From contig JAHLKI010000005.1 of the NCBI GenBank assembly GCA_025602905.1, positions 248,001-312,000 of the forward strand: a stretch of 64,000 nucleotides of DNA, read 5' to 3'. Under the pieces are notes generated by a model that worked only from the letters and a program-made list of their open reading frames with translations, was not told the origin of the DNA and searched no databases. Positions 38,371 to 49,319 of this stretch are shown piece by piece (position 1 is the first letter of the stretch; every line of letters begins with the position of its first letter). Source of the DNA: Phlyctochytrium arcticum. Taxonomy: Eukaryota > Chytridiomycota > Chytridiomycetes > Chytridiales > Chytridiaceae. A program made the translations under genes and the position numbers.

Positions 38371-40676
38371 ATGCTTCGAAAGCATCGACAATCACCACGC
38401 ATATCCCACTTAGCCCTTATCCTCCTTGTTGCGCTTCTTTTATGTTTTCCAGTCTCAATCACGGCCAAACGGGATTCCGGTGCCCCGTTGGAACTCCGCA
38501 AGACGGGTAAACAGGTATGTTGAATCCCACCTCCGTCTACGCTGTATGGATCAATCCTGATCAAGACCCATTTAGCTACATGATGCATCCTGTGCATTCG
38601 ATAAGATCAAGTCTGTCAATGCCGAACTGTACCCTATGCTCTCTGAGCTCGTCACGACCTCCTTTTTCCGTTACTGGAAGGTAAGGCCTGCCTGCATGGA
38701 CCTTTGCGATGGTTCAGGCCTGACTGGTTTTAACGACAGGTCAACTTGCATCGAGACTGCCCCTTCTGGCCCGAAAACCCTTTGTGCATCTTGAAAGACT
38801 GCTCAGTCATTGAAGCAGACGAGGTACGAGGAACTCACCGTCTTAAAATGACCAATCCAGATCTGACCGTGTTCTTAAACAACAGTCCGAGCTACCCGAG
38901 CATCTAAAAACCTCAACTCTCTCCTCCGTCGACTCATCCCTATTCGGTGAAAGCATGTTCTCCTTAATGACCGACAGTTGTAAATTCGAAGAAGCCGATT
39001 TTTGCCTAGTAGAAGGCGACCAATCTACCGGTAATAAACCACACCACCCGCTTTTCCAGATCAGAAAGGAACTTATACCATTATCAGACGGCTGCTACAT
39101 CAATTTGCTCAAGAACCCGGAGCGTTTCACGGGATACCACGGCGAATCCCCGCAACGCGTCTGGGGAGCCATTTATAACGAAAACTGCTTTAATGTGAAT
39201 GAGAACCGGTTGGAAAACTCGCTGTCCAATTCACAAAAGGAAGTGTCGGATCAGTGTATGGAGAAACGCGTGTTTTATCGGCTTATTTCAGGTAACGACA
39301 ACATCTCGATTCTGAATTTCACGACTGTGGATTAATCTGCTGGTTTTTTAGGTTTGCATACGTCTATTTCAACTCATATATGTGATCAATGGCTCGATCG
39401 TCAGACTGGCGTTTGGGTAACGTACCCATTTGAACATACCTAGGCGTTGGCGAACAAAGTCTAATTTGTGATATAGATGCGCAACCTGACGTGCTACGAA
39501 GAACGCGTAGGAAACCATAAAGAGCGGATCGAAAATCTCCTGTTTGTACAGACATTGGTGGTCCGTGCCGTCGCCAAATTATCCCCATTCCTACGCGACC
39601 ACCAAGTCCATCATCTCTGTACGGGGAGTGGTGCAGATACCGCCCGTATCGAGGATCTAGTTGAACGGATCGCAGACACATCTACATCCTGCGGCCCGAC
39701 TTTTGACGAAAAAGCTCTTTTCGCAGATCCGGGGGCACCCCTCCTCCTCGAAGAATTCAAGACCCATTTCCGCAACATTTCTCGCATTATGGATTGTGTA
39801 GGGTGTGAAAAATGCCGGTTATGGGGCAAACTCCAAGTTACGGGACTGGGCACTGCCCTCAAAATCCTGTTTTCGTATGATGATAAACCGGAGGGGTATC
39901 GGCTTACAAGGGGAGAAGTTGTGGCGTTGTTCAACACCATGCACCGGTTGGCGGAAAGTGTGGATGCGTTGGATCGGTTTAGGGCTCTGAGGCAAAAAGT
40001 GAATGAGGAGACGACACTATCTGACCGTGCTGCTGGACGCACCCCCGAGGAGATTGAAGCCAAACAACCACCTCGGATCGTCCATCCGGCTCTCAAAGAT
40101 AAATCCCCCTCGCCAGCCGCGGATCAACTCCCACCCCTACCCTTTATCGACATGTTGACCTACACCCAATTCACCTCGCCGAGACACTATCTCCCCTTCC
40201 TGGCCGGTTTTGTCCTGGTCGTACTCGGGACAGCCCGGATCGCCCACAAGGCCTGGCAAATTCAAAGCGGGAAATTCCAGCTCCCTGACGGGTATATTCG
40301 GACTGAAGATGGGACTGTGGTGAAAGATGGGGAAGTGGAGGAAGAGTTTGTGGAAGTTGAGGGGGGGAGTGAAGAGGAGGAGGATGAATGGTATAGAGAG
40401 AATGAGGGGGAGAGTGATGGGAGTATGTTGGCATCCGTCAACAAGGCGATTGTGGCCAATGGGGTCAGAGTAGCCGGGAAACAGCATGCCCGAAGGCGGC
40501 GGTCAAGTGTGGCCAAATCAACAAAAGTGATTGAGACTGTGGACGATACTACTGTTGTCCTTACAAGTAGTACGATTACTACGAGTGCAGTTCCTGTTAC
40601 GAGTGCGGACCCCACCGGGACACCCCCACCCAACGGCATCCGTAAGACACCCTTACGAAAACGCCGACAGGGCTAA
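38371..40676 (+). CDS. ERO1: Endoplasmic reticulum oxidoreductin ERO1
   Basis: ERO1 is an FAD-dependent ER thiol oxidase that re-oxidises PDI. Exons are 38371-38514, 38576-38680, 38740-38823, 38886-39291, 39352-39416 and 39477-40676; 667 residues. A basic N-terminus plus hydrophobic signal (LALILLVALLLCFPVSITA) precedes SCAFDKIKSVNAELYPMLSE, FFRYWKVNLHRDCPFWPENP and CILKDCSV. Later come YHGESPQRVWGAIY, YRLISGLHTSISTHIC and the active-site C-x2-C-x2-C (CVGCEKCRLWGKLQ, Cys 375, 378, 381) with GLGTALKILF. A C-terminal membrane span at about 506-524 (YLPFLAGFVLVVLG) anchors it, as in yeast Ero1. The tail is acidic then basic. Confidence 0.96.
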
Positions 40677-41261
40677 GTTAATTCCAAAAAATCTGACACG
40701 AAAACACCAAAAAATCTGATTCATATTTCTTTTTTTTTGTAAATACACACACATCACACAACACAATTGCATTTGTATTTTTTTCAGTTTTATGCCATAT
40801 TCATTTATATGTTCAAATTTGTGTTGATACACGATTTGTGCTGTGTCAGGCCGATCAACAGTCTCAAAGGTGCGGGATTATTACTGGAAGGGAAACATGT
40901 AAGCTCTGGGCTGAAGTACAGATAGTATCCCTTGTGAGAGGGAGGAAATGGAATTGGGTGGGGTAGAGGCTGCTGGAGCGGTAGAGTGGAGGGCGAATTT
41001 AGCGATGCCATATCTCGTTTTATCCAACGGTCGAAAAACGGATTCACGGTACCCAATCCGTCCCGTCCCCTGTCGATCAACCGCTTCAAATGCCCGCTAA
41101 GTCACAGGTTGGAGTACATGTGGGGGAACTGAATGAAAGATAGATTACAGGTTCTCTACTGTCAGGTTATCCTTTGGAATGATGATCGGGAGGGTAGGCT
41201 GTTGGTTGAGAAGGAGCGGAGGGCGAGTTTGGGTGTTTGTGGGATGTGAAATTGGGGAACA
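40677..41261 (-). pseudogene. Decayed duplicate pieces of the EFCAB11-like 3' exon
   Basis: Sequence at about 41035-41190 aligns with 41268-41430 of the neighbouring EF-hand gene. Both contain a CGTCCCGTCCCCTGTCGATC block followed by similar CAAATGCCCGCT, GTACATGTG/GATACATGTG and AACTGAATG blocks. A further partial copy at about 40880-41010 repeats TATCCCTTTGAG-like, GAGAGGGAGG-like and GAGGGCGA blocks, and another fragment sits at 41200-41255. These copies have many substitutions and stops and would not encode a complete EF-hand. They look like remnants of repeated tandem duplication of the last exon, with the left part also serving as ERO1 3' flank. Confidence 0.7.
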
Positions 41262-41903
41262 TCATGCAACAGTCATAATCCGTTCAAATTCGCGGTATCC
41301 GATCCGTCCCGTCCCCTGTCGATCAACCGTCTCAAATGCCCGCTGAATCACGGGTTGGGATACATGTGGAGCAACTGAATGGAAGACAGATTGCAGGTCG
41401 GGTAGTGTTAGATATCCCTTTGAGTGACGATCAGCGAGCAGGAAGTGGGCACGGATGGAGGAGAGACTGGTGGGGGACGCGTTGGATGCGATAGAGTGCA
41501 GGTGGAGTTTGGGTGTTATGTGGGAAATGAATGTATCCAGTGTCATTTCTTTGGGGTTCTTTGGTTGAGCAAATGTGTTTGTCATTCCGAATAGGGAAGA
41601 AGACATACCACCCTGATCTATGTTCACATCTCGAACTATATATGCCACCTCAAACTACTTGCACTCAGCATCCTTCTCGTCTTTCCTCCCCCGTAAACTT
41701 ACCTTGGACGGCTTGTATCCCAGTACGCCAGTAATGGCCACTTTGATTTCGGAGCGGGTCAAGTATCCTTTGGCGTCTGTATCTACGCGGTTGAAAACCT
41801 GTTGGAGGAATGAGAAGGGGAATGGCAGAAAGGGACTGGGTGGGCGAACCTGCCGACAGTAGGCGAGAATGGCGGGGGTGAGTTGAGTGGGGTACTTGGC
41901 CAT
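41262..41903 (-). CDS. EF-hand protein, EFCAB11-like
   Basis: A calmodulin-superfamily protein of 166 residues. Exons (minus): 41903-41850, 41798-41703 and 41612-41262. The first EF-hand is VFNRVDTDAKGYLTRSEIKV followed by the family-typical GVLGYKPSK. A third, divergent hand is HFLLADRHSKGYLTLPDLQS, then SVAPHVSQPVIQRAFETVD and RQGTGRIGYREFERIM. FxxxDxxxKGYLT, GYKPSK, and VAP followed by VxRxAFxxVDxxxxGxxxYxxFE match animal EFCAB11, a protein of unknown role often kept in ciliated or flagellated lineages. Loop residues are partly non-canonical (DRHSKGYLTLPD), so calcium binding may be limited. The second intron (90 bp) was set at cag|GGT, the only acceptor that stays in frame. Confidence 0.75.
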
Positions 41904-42190
41904 GACTATACGATGTAGTGCTAGTTTTTGGTTGTTTTGAAAGTTTTCCGACGAGATCACTGAGATATTTTTGCCCTCGCGGGCAAAATCAAGATGAATC
42001 GGCGAAATCCCCGTGAATCAGCACGCGCCTGGAAAACGCGCTGATTGATCCAATCAGAATAAACAAACCCACACTCTCTCGCTCCAAAAATCTCGCTGAA
42101 ACCAGATCCCAAATTGCCGCCCAATTAGCGAAAGCGTTTTGAATTAACAGCTCCCGACTATACTTTCGTTTGCGACCACCTATACACACC

Positions 42191-43899
42191 ATGCTGGCTT
42201 GTCGTCGACCGGCAACCCTGCCGCGGTTCAGCTCAAGACTGTCCTCAAATCCGACATGCACCTCAAGATCAAGTCCATACTTGCCACTCTTCCCAACAAC
42301 TTCAACTTCTACCACCTTCCACTCTGCCCACCAGTTTACGTCTATCCGCCACGCCTCCCAACAACATCAACCAAATTTCTACCAAAACAGAATTCTGGAG
42401 CAGTATGCTTCGCAAGAGACAAAGAGAGTAACGCTCCGACAACTTACCGTGTTTGGCCGGACCCTGACGGAAGACAAGTTGCTCAAGAGTGCCAATTATG
42501 TGAGGGCTGAATTACCCGTGCGACTGGCACATCGTATATTGTAAGTGTACACGAAACACCATTCCACTCATGAGCTCACACTGGCTTTTCTCTTCACTGC
42601 AGTGATTTTCAACATTTGCCATTTATCGTGGGCACAAATCCACATATTGAACACATCTATCGCTTGTATTGGGAAGCGTTCGAGACGTTCCGCTCCATCC
42701 CGCATATCACCAATCTGGAACAAAATCGCGAGTTTTGCGATACCGTCGAGCGCATGCTGGATGCCCACTTGGTCGCCATTCCGCGATTGGCCATGGGTAT
42801 AGCCGAATCAGGGCTTCACCTGAATCCAAAAGAGGCGGACCGGTTCATGAACGAAATGCTGCGGTCCAGAATTGGGCGACGTGTTCTGGCCGAACAGCAT
42901 ATTACCCTCTCGGCCGTTTTTGATGGTCGCGATCATCAGGAACCACATTTTATTGGAATCGTCAACACGCAATGTCGCGCTCAAGACGTGCTGCAACGCT
43001 GCGCGCACCTCGCCGGACAAATCTTTGAGGAGGCATTCCAGGTCACACCTCCCGAAATCATTATTGATGGCCACCTCGACGCCACCTTTACCTACATTCC
43101 TGATCAAATTGAGTACATCATCTTTGAGTTATTGAAAAACAGCATGTGGGCCACGATAGAAAAGCATGCCCCAGAGACGTTTGACCAGCACGTTGTGCAA
43201 GAGCAGGATAGACGACGAGTTCAAGCTGCGGCAGTTGTTCCGGATGAACAAGAGGTATACCCTCAGCCGCCCAAACATGATGATGACATCCCGCCGGCCC
43301 ATGTTCCGGACTTTGAAAAGGATGTAGCACCCACCAATTACGGAGAGGCTTGGGACGCTAATGCAGCATTACGGGCCGTCCGGGCTCCCCCCGCCCACGA
43401 TCCCATGTCGCCCACACTTGAGCAACACAATCTCTCAACGGGCTTATCCACTCCTTCCTATTCTTTCCTTGACACTGACGGTACCTCACCGTCCTCACCT
43501 GCGGACACCGACTCAAATTCCTCGACAGCATCACCGGCCCTTCCCCCCATCCGCGCCACCATCGGCGCCGCCGACTCACTCATCACCTTCCGCCTCTCCG
43601 ATCAAGGCGGTGGTATCCACAAAGACATCCAAGCCCATCTCTGGTCCTACTCCCACCCCTCCAAACAAAAATTCCTCAATTTTGCTCATGTCCCCCGCCT
43701 CGCGGCCAAAGTCGAAGAGTCGGCCCACCACGTTGTCCCCACCAACCTTAAACTGGGCCTGGGTCTGCCTATGAGTAAAGTGTATGCCAATTACTGGGGC
43801 GGAGAGATTGAGGTCTGTTCCATGGAAGGCTATGGGACTGATGCGTATGTTACCTTGAAAGTCGGCAATCAGGTCGAAAACTTGACGTACTCGGGCTAA
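42191..43899 (+). CDS. Mitochondrial alpha-ketoacid dehydrogenase kinase (BCKDK/PDK family)
   Basis: Phosphorylates and inactivates the E1 subunit of branched-chain ketoacid or pyruvate dehydrogenase in the mitochondrial matrix. Exons are 42191-42540 and 42603-43899; 548 residues. The N-terminus is Arg/Ser/Thr-rich and lacks acids (mitochondrial presequence). The regulatory helical domain reads LLKSANYVRAELPVRLAHRI, HLPFIVGTNPHIEHIYRLYW and DAHLVAIPRLAMGIAESGLH. The GHKL ATPase domain has the N-box ELLKNSMWATIE (Asn near 296), the G1 box SDQGGGI and the G2 box LGLGLPMSKVYANYWGG. The ELPVRLAHRI and LPFIVGTNP blocks resemble BCKDK more than PDK, but I cannot settle it. A low-complexity insert of ~130 residues separates the N-box and G1 box, longer than usual. 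Confidence 0.88.
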
Positions 43900-44041
43900 T
43901 TTGATATGGTTTTCAACTTTGTGTTTCTATGCATTATTTTCTGAATACCCCTTGGCAAAATATATACAATTAATTCCTCAACATCCTACGTATTAATCTA
44001 CCTACACGTGTACATTTACGCCTTTGTCACGCCGCTCTTTT

Positions 44042-45872
44042 TCAATAATAGGAGTGGGGCGGGCAACTGAATTTTCGCGTGACGATACTCCGAATAGACC
44101 GTTTCAGGCGACTCTTGAATGCGTCTCGTTTCTGGTGCGCGTATTCCTGAGGGAAGTAAGTTCTTACAAAGCTATTCGGAAAGAGATCAGATACTAAGCA
44201 TTACTGAGATACGAAACCAACACACTTACTTATCCAGTCCTCCATCATCCACCTTTCCCGCAATCGAGTAACTTCCTCGACACATGGGACACTGAATATC
44301 GACCCAATACAAGTAGGCGCAAAAGGCGGAGAAGCGGTCATGCTGGTGCAAGCATTCGCGGCAAAATGTGTGGTGGCAGGGTGAGAGGCGGGTGGGTTTG
44401 TGGAGGGTTTGGAGACAAATGGGGCAAGAGTAGTCGGTTGGAGAGGGGATGAGTGGGGGTATGAAGTTCTGGATACATCAGATGGGTTAAATTCAAGGCT
44501 GGGAGGGAGTTGGAAGTAGTGCTGGACTTACGGTTAAAAATGAGCGGGAGGTAGAGAGGGTTTGGTATATGTGGCCTAGACGGTATGTCAACGCGTTGGT
44601 CAATTCGCCTATTGACTGAATCCTGGAATTTTGCGTGTCAATTCAAAGAACATTGCTCAAGGTATGGTAAAGGATATGCCTTACCGGCTCTTGGAAACTA
44701 CGCTTTCGATGATACCCATTAGTGCATGTATCTCGCTATGCGTTTGCAAAATAAAGTTGTTCAGTAGATGAAACTCTACTTCCAGCTAAAATGTTGACGG
44801 TTAGATTGGACACAGGTGTGGTGATAAGAGAAAGTACGGAATATCTTGCCTTCATGAGCATTGTCAACGTTTCTGATATGATTTTTGAACGAGGGAATTT
44901 CCGAGTCTATGTGGGGTTGATGAATTAGAAAGAGAGGTTGAATGGAGGGAGAAGAGATGATAGTACCGTTTCGTTGACCCATTCTTGTACACTTGTAAAC
45001 AACCGCTGCTGCATTTCGATTCGTGCATTGACGCGTTCCACTTCTTCCTCAGGTGAGAGTGAGCTAAAACCCAGTTTTCCCACTGCAGCCTCATGAGCCA
45101 GTCCGACATGTCCATCCACATACTCCTGAAACAGACTCCGGATAGCAGTCAACTCCTTCCCCCTCATCTTGAATGGATTCGTGACATCTCCAATTCTGGT
45201 TTTAAACCCCGGCATCGAAGCATCAATCATTGCCATACGTCGAACGGCATGATGGCATGCACGGTCAATTTCCTTTTCGACGACTTTGAGGAGAAAACAT
45301 TCGAGTTGGGCGCGTTTTGCGGGACATGTTGTGGTGCGGACCTGCGTTAGGAGTTCGGAGAGGAAGAGGGTGCGTGGGCGGGAGAGGGGGTAGCTTGGGT
45401 GTGTGTAGGGTGTGAAGGGTGAAGGCCGAGGTTCGCAAGTGGGAGTCTGGGGTTGATGCGTGTACAATGGGACAGGGTTTAAAAACCCAAGTATTGCTTT
45501 TTTGAGACGTGAGGGCCCACTAATGGATGATGGTGATGATGATGCGAATTGGGATGGTGTAGGGGCAGATGTATACTGTCGACCGCCTGTAGTTCTCAGC
45601 AATCCCGTCGGGAAAGCAAACGCATTCCCTCCTCTTGGAGGTTTTCCGTCATCCACCGTCTTCCTGCTGGCAACTGAAAAAGTCGACGAGACTCCGACTT
45701 CATCCCTGGTCGTACTCGTCGAGGAAACAGACTGGGCGAGTGAGAGGATGGATATGGACTTGATGTCAAAGGTTGGCGACACGGACATGTCGCGTTGATG
45801 ATGTGTTTTTTGTGGACGTAGGTTCTTTGACGGAAATGTACGATGAGCGTGGCTGCTTGTTGTCGAGGCCAT
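44042..45872 (-). CDS. RING-finger E3 ubiquitin ligase (fungal SPX-RING-like C-terminus)
   Basis: Six exons (minus): 45872-44967, 44906-44850, 44785-44716, 44575-44532, 44468-44230 and 44171-44042; 481 residues. The C-terminal RING reads DYSCPICLQTLHKPTRLSPC, HHTFCRECLHQHDR and IQCPMCRGSY, followed by LDNFVRTYFPQEYAHQKRDA. RING followed by L-x-N-F-x-x-x-Y-F-P-x-E resembles the SPX-RING (RING-14) proteins of fungi. The N-terminal ~200 residues are Ser/Thr/Pro-rich, and the usual SPX start motif is not visible, although a helical middle region (RAQLECFLLKVVEKEIDRAC) may correspond. The intron 44786-44849 begins with GC (AAG|GCAAGA), a GC-AG intron. The start is the first ATG; the upstream frame begins only with TTG. 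E3 activity is likely, substrates unknown. Confidence 0.78.
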
Positions 45873-46160
45873 CCCCACAAAATTAAGGTCCCGGTTTTCA
45901 TTGCCGTGATGAAGTCTTACGTTGCGGGAAAAGGACAAAAGGCTCCGGAGCCTTGAAATTGAAGGTGACCGCGCGAACGCGCCGCGTTTCAGAATTGGTC
46001 GGAATTTATCGGAGGTGCATAAGTACCATACCCGAGCTTACCCGACACCATATACGGAGGCCTTCATCTTCAAAGGTGTGCACATCTTACATCTATGAGC
46101 ACTGGGTAGTATATGAAGCTATGAATGCGCAATCGGGCAGCATGATTTTCGTGGGTTAGG

Positions 46161-46211
46161 ACATTGTATGGGTACGAGAGGGTAAACCCTCGCTTCGCTC
46201 GGGTACAATGT
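46161..46211. repeat. Nested inverted repeat with a CTCGCTTCGCTCGGG unit
   Basis: ACATTGTA at 46161-46168 is inverted as TACAATGT at 46204-46211. Between them, GAGGGTAAACCCTC forms a second perfect hairpin and CCCTCGCTTCGCTCGGG a third. The inner unit is the same as in the hairpin clusters at 36.4-36.6 and 58.4-58.6 kb. Confidence 0.7.
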
Positions 46212-48503
46212 AGGGAAGAATTTTAATTTTGATCTCCACCAAATGAGGTGAAGCAGGAGGTGAAGAGACAAAAATAACAAAATGGAAATGTATCGGAGAA
46301 GAAGTGTCCGCTCAGTGAATGACATTCAAGAGATCTGGCAAAAATGTAGGTATGATATACACCGATCCCTTCCTTGCTTGCCCATACAACTTGTGAATAG
46401 TAATTGCATAGGTAATGGATGTGCATGTTGAATATCTTGACCCTGAATACTGCTCATCTTCACAGAGACCGGTGACAATATCTAAAAGTTGAGTATGGTT
46501 CTGAGAATTGTCTTAATTTGCCAATTTGTCCTTGCTGAAGACATGGTAGAATGTAACTGCTAAAATCATTTCACTGACAATAATCCCATTGTCTTCTTCG
46601 AAATAAGTATGTCGAGATTTGAATGGAATTCTTTCAAAATTGGCGGTTCATACAAAAGTTTGATTATCTCCCAGACCATTGAAGGACCCTCAACCTGAAC
46701 CAACAGTTTAGAACCGATGGTAGTCCAGTCACTTTCAAAAACATTATGATTGTATTCATTATTGGGCGTGGGTAGATATCCAATGCTCAGCTGAATTAGG
46801 CACTTGTGAAATTCCCTCACAAAAACTACATGAGCATTTGCAAATTTGAGCCTATAGTTGTGCGTACTACTCCGTCAAGTTAATAAGACTAAGGTTGTCT
46901 CGCCCAAGTGTGGAAGGCAGCATGTACCAAAAATCACCGCCCAAGATAGCAACAGTGCCACCAACAGGTTCGTACATTTATATGCCGCATCATCTCCAAT
47001 GGTAAAGCATTTCTATTGGAGCAACTCACCAAGCGCATCTCATGGGGTTTTATGGTGCAAATGGAGTTGGCCAACATATTAGTTCGGACCTTTGTCTAAC
47101 GTGTGCACCGGGGCATTGAATCCGCGAAGAAGCTGACTTCGGTAGTTCAAGAAATCTGCCAAGCCAAAATCGCGCCTTAGTAATTGGATCGTGGGAAATT
47201 TTATGTTAGTGACCCAATGCAAGCGTGCAAAGTTTTGTATATTTCTTAGTTTAGCCAGTGTCCCTATTGTGTGAAATCGTACAAAAAGGCAGTCTGGGTT
47301 TGTTTTGAAGAAGAGAATCCAGGAACTGTCACCTACAACATATTGTACGCTTTCAAAAGCATCTAGTCATCCTGTTGTAGGCCTGTCTGCTCCTGTTTTC
47401 CTTTCCTAAAGAGCCAGCACTGGCAAGAGCAAAAAATGTCTTATTTCTGCCCCAACATTGTTCATATGAAATGACACGGCATTTTGGTGCAATGACTACT
47501 GCAAAATTTACTGTATAATACATTTTGTACTTCCAACTTTAGCACATTGATTGATCCTTCTCAATGATCAGCCAATGCAGTATTACAGTCGAATGGCAAA
47601 GAGGGCCAGACGTTCGCTCCAAGGTAGGAATGGGTTGGCGGCTAAGAAAGGGTCATTCCTGGAAGAGACACATTTGGTGCTGTTTCTTCTTTAGGTAGGA
47701 AGTAAATGGAATTGGAGTCACACCAATCTAACTGGCACTTTGTGATGCGCGTAAGATGTCCCAATCTTAAAAGGAATACCCATTGAACCATCTGGAAGGT
47801 CTACATGCACGTATACAGTAGCGCGCAGCGTTCAGCCAGGGGCCCCAGTGCCGCAACCGGCTCAAGGGGCCACTGTCCACTTCTTATATATATACAGTAC
47901 AGGCAAGCATTTGTGCTTTAGATAAATTGACTGCTTATTCTATTGTTTTTTCCTCTACTACTGTATATGTGGATTAAAGTCATTTAGAACAAAGGAAGGG
48001 CATAGTGTCCAAAACCAACTGTGCCACTATAATAAAATAATTCATGACTTTGCCCCCTCTCTTCCAAAACTGTGCCACTTTCGAGCTTTTCTGACGGCGA
48101 TCGTATCTTATTATATAATAGATTAGGTATTCTCGAGGAAATACTGGGAATACCAAACAACGCTGGGGATCAATGGGATCTTGCACCGAGAGCACAGCCA
48201 AGAGGGGCACTGCGGAGATGCCCTCAAAAGCCCATCAAATACAAAATCCGATTGTTCATTGTCCTGGTCTTGGCATTGCTCCCTCAACAGATGAAAAAAA
48301 GTTCGCAAGGAAAAATCCGCTTACCCAATTTCCGCATCCCCAATTTTTTTACGGCCCACCAAGGGCAAAGAAACAGACGAACAAGCAAAGATGCAGTCAG
48401 ACCCGCAAAAAAAAGGCTCACTGTGGGCTATCTTGAATGTTCTTGGCCCATATGGGGGCAATTCTTGCCTGCTGTTGGTGGGACGGGGGGAAATGAGGGG
48501 GTT

Positions 48504-48510
48504 TATAAAA
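48504..48510 (+). promoter_or_regulatory. TATA box of the secreted 8-Cys protein gene
   Basis: TATAAAA lies 105-111 bp upstream of the start codon at 48615, in a C/A-rich promoter tract, at a spacing usual for a strongly expressed fungal gene. Confidence 0.6.
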
Positions 48511-48614
48511 AGGACCCAAAGGTGTGCATCTCCCGCCCAAAAAAACAGCCCTCAGACCTTTCACCCACCACAACTATCTACTTTCCAACCTCCTCACCTT
48601 CTACACGATAAAAG

Positions 48615-49319
48615 ATGCAAATCTTCAACTTAGCCGCTCTGTTGTTGGGATTGACTGGTGTCTCTCAAGCAATCCCCGCCCCAGTACCTCAGAATGGAGT
48701 CGGAGGCATCGTTAGTGTTCTGTCAAGCATCATCGGAGCCGCTCCAACCCGTACGGCAGCATCAACCCGACGAGCCACCACCGCTGTCGTCCTGACTCGC
48801 ACCATTACACGAACTGTCGTCGCCCCCGCCACCGTCCAACCCATCACTGCTGACACCGCTACCGCTACTGCTGCCGCACCAGCTGGCACCCCCCGCCCCA
48901 CCGGCGCCGTTCTACCCCCCATCTGCCGCCGCGCCGGCTGCAACGCCGAACTCTGCGTGACCAACTCCCGCGACGCCATTCTGAGCCCCTGTGTCTGGAA
49001 ACCCGAATTCGCTTGCTTCTCCGACGCATTCTGTGGTTACAACTCTACCCGCCGAACCTGTGAATGGCGACAAACCGAGTCTCTCGGCGAGTGCATTCGC
49101 AAGGCCTCCCCCGCCATCGCTTCTTCTACTACTCGGGCTGCACCATCTGCCAACACTGTTGCTCTACCAGCAGCCACCCTGTCCCCTATTGCCACACCTG
49201 CTGCTCCATCCAACGCAACCGCCAACACCCCCGTTGTTTCCGTGGCTATCCCTATTGCTTCCACCACAGTAGCCCTGCCAGCAACTACCCCCTCTGCCGT
49301 GCCCTTTGGTCCCGTCTAA
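48615..49319 (+). CDS. Secreted Thr/Ala/Pro-rich protein with an 8-cysteine domain
   Basis: This is a single-exon protein of 234 residues. A clear signal peptide (IFNLAALLLGLTGVSQA) is followed by a Thr/Ala/Pro-rich stretch (likely O-mannosylated), a compact Cys-rich domain at about residues 103-159, and a second Ala/Thr/Pro-rich tail ending VPFGPV. The eight Cys appear as CRRAGCNAELC, SPCVWKPEFACFSDAFC, RTCEWRQTESLGEC. The pattern resembles the eight-cysteine-cluster domains of some secreted algal, oomycete and bacterial proteins, but this is a pattern match only. The architecture suits a cell-wall, matrix or adhesion protein. No GPI signal is obvious: the C-terminus lacks a hydrophobic tail. 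Strong codon bias toward C-ending codons suggests high expression. Confidence 0.8.
   Translation: MQIFNLAALLLGLTGVSQAIPAPVPQNGVGGIVSVLSSIIGAAPTRTAASTRRATTAVVLTRTITRTVVAPATVQPITADTATATAAAPAGTPRPTGAVLPPICRRAGCNAELCVTNSRDAILSPCVWKPEFACFSDAFCGYNSTRRTCEWRQTESLGECIRKASPAIASSTTRAAPSANTVALPAATLSPIATPAAPSNATANTPVVSVAIPIASTTVALPATTPSAVPFGPV

Larger units (their letters stand above)
45873..48614. other. Gene-poor 2.7-kb region
   Basis: No gene is assigned. It is A/T-rich compared with its neighbours. The one protein-like stretch is a minus-strand frame at 46820-46566 (84 codons, includes SDWTTIGSKLLVQVEGPSMV), open but isolated and unrecognised. A GTG-initiated plus frame at 48072-48611 is not credible because it runs through the promoter of the next gene. 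A palindromic element lies at 46161-46211. Tandem TATATATA occurs near 47886. Confidence 0.4.

Noticed and set aside
48072..48611. 179-codon plus frame before the 8-Cys protein gene
   Set aside because: It begins at GTG, runs over the TATA box and core promoter of the next gene, and has no recognisable domain.
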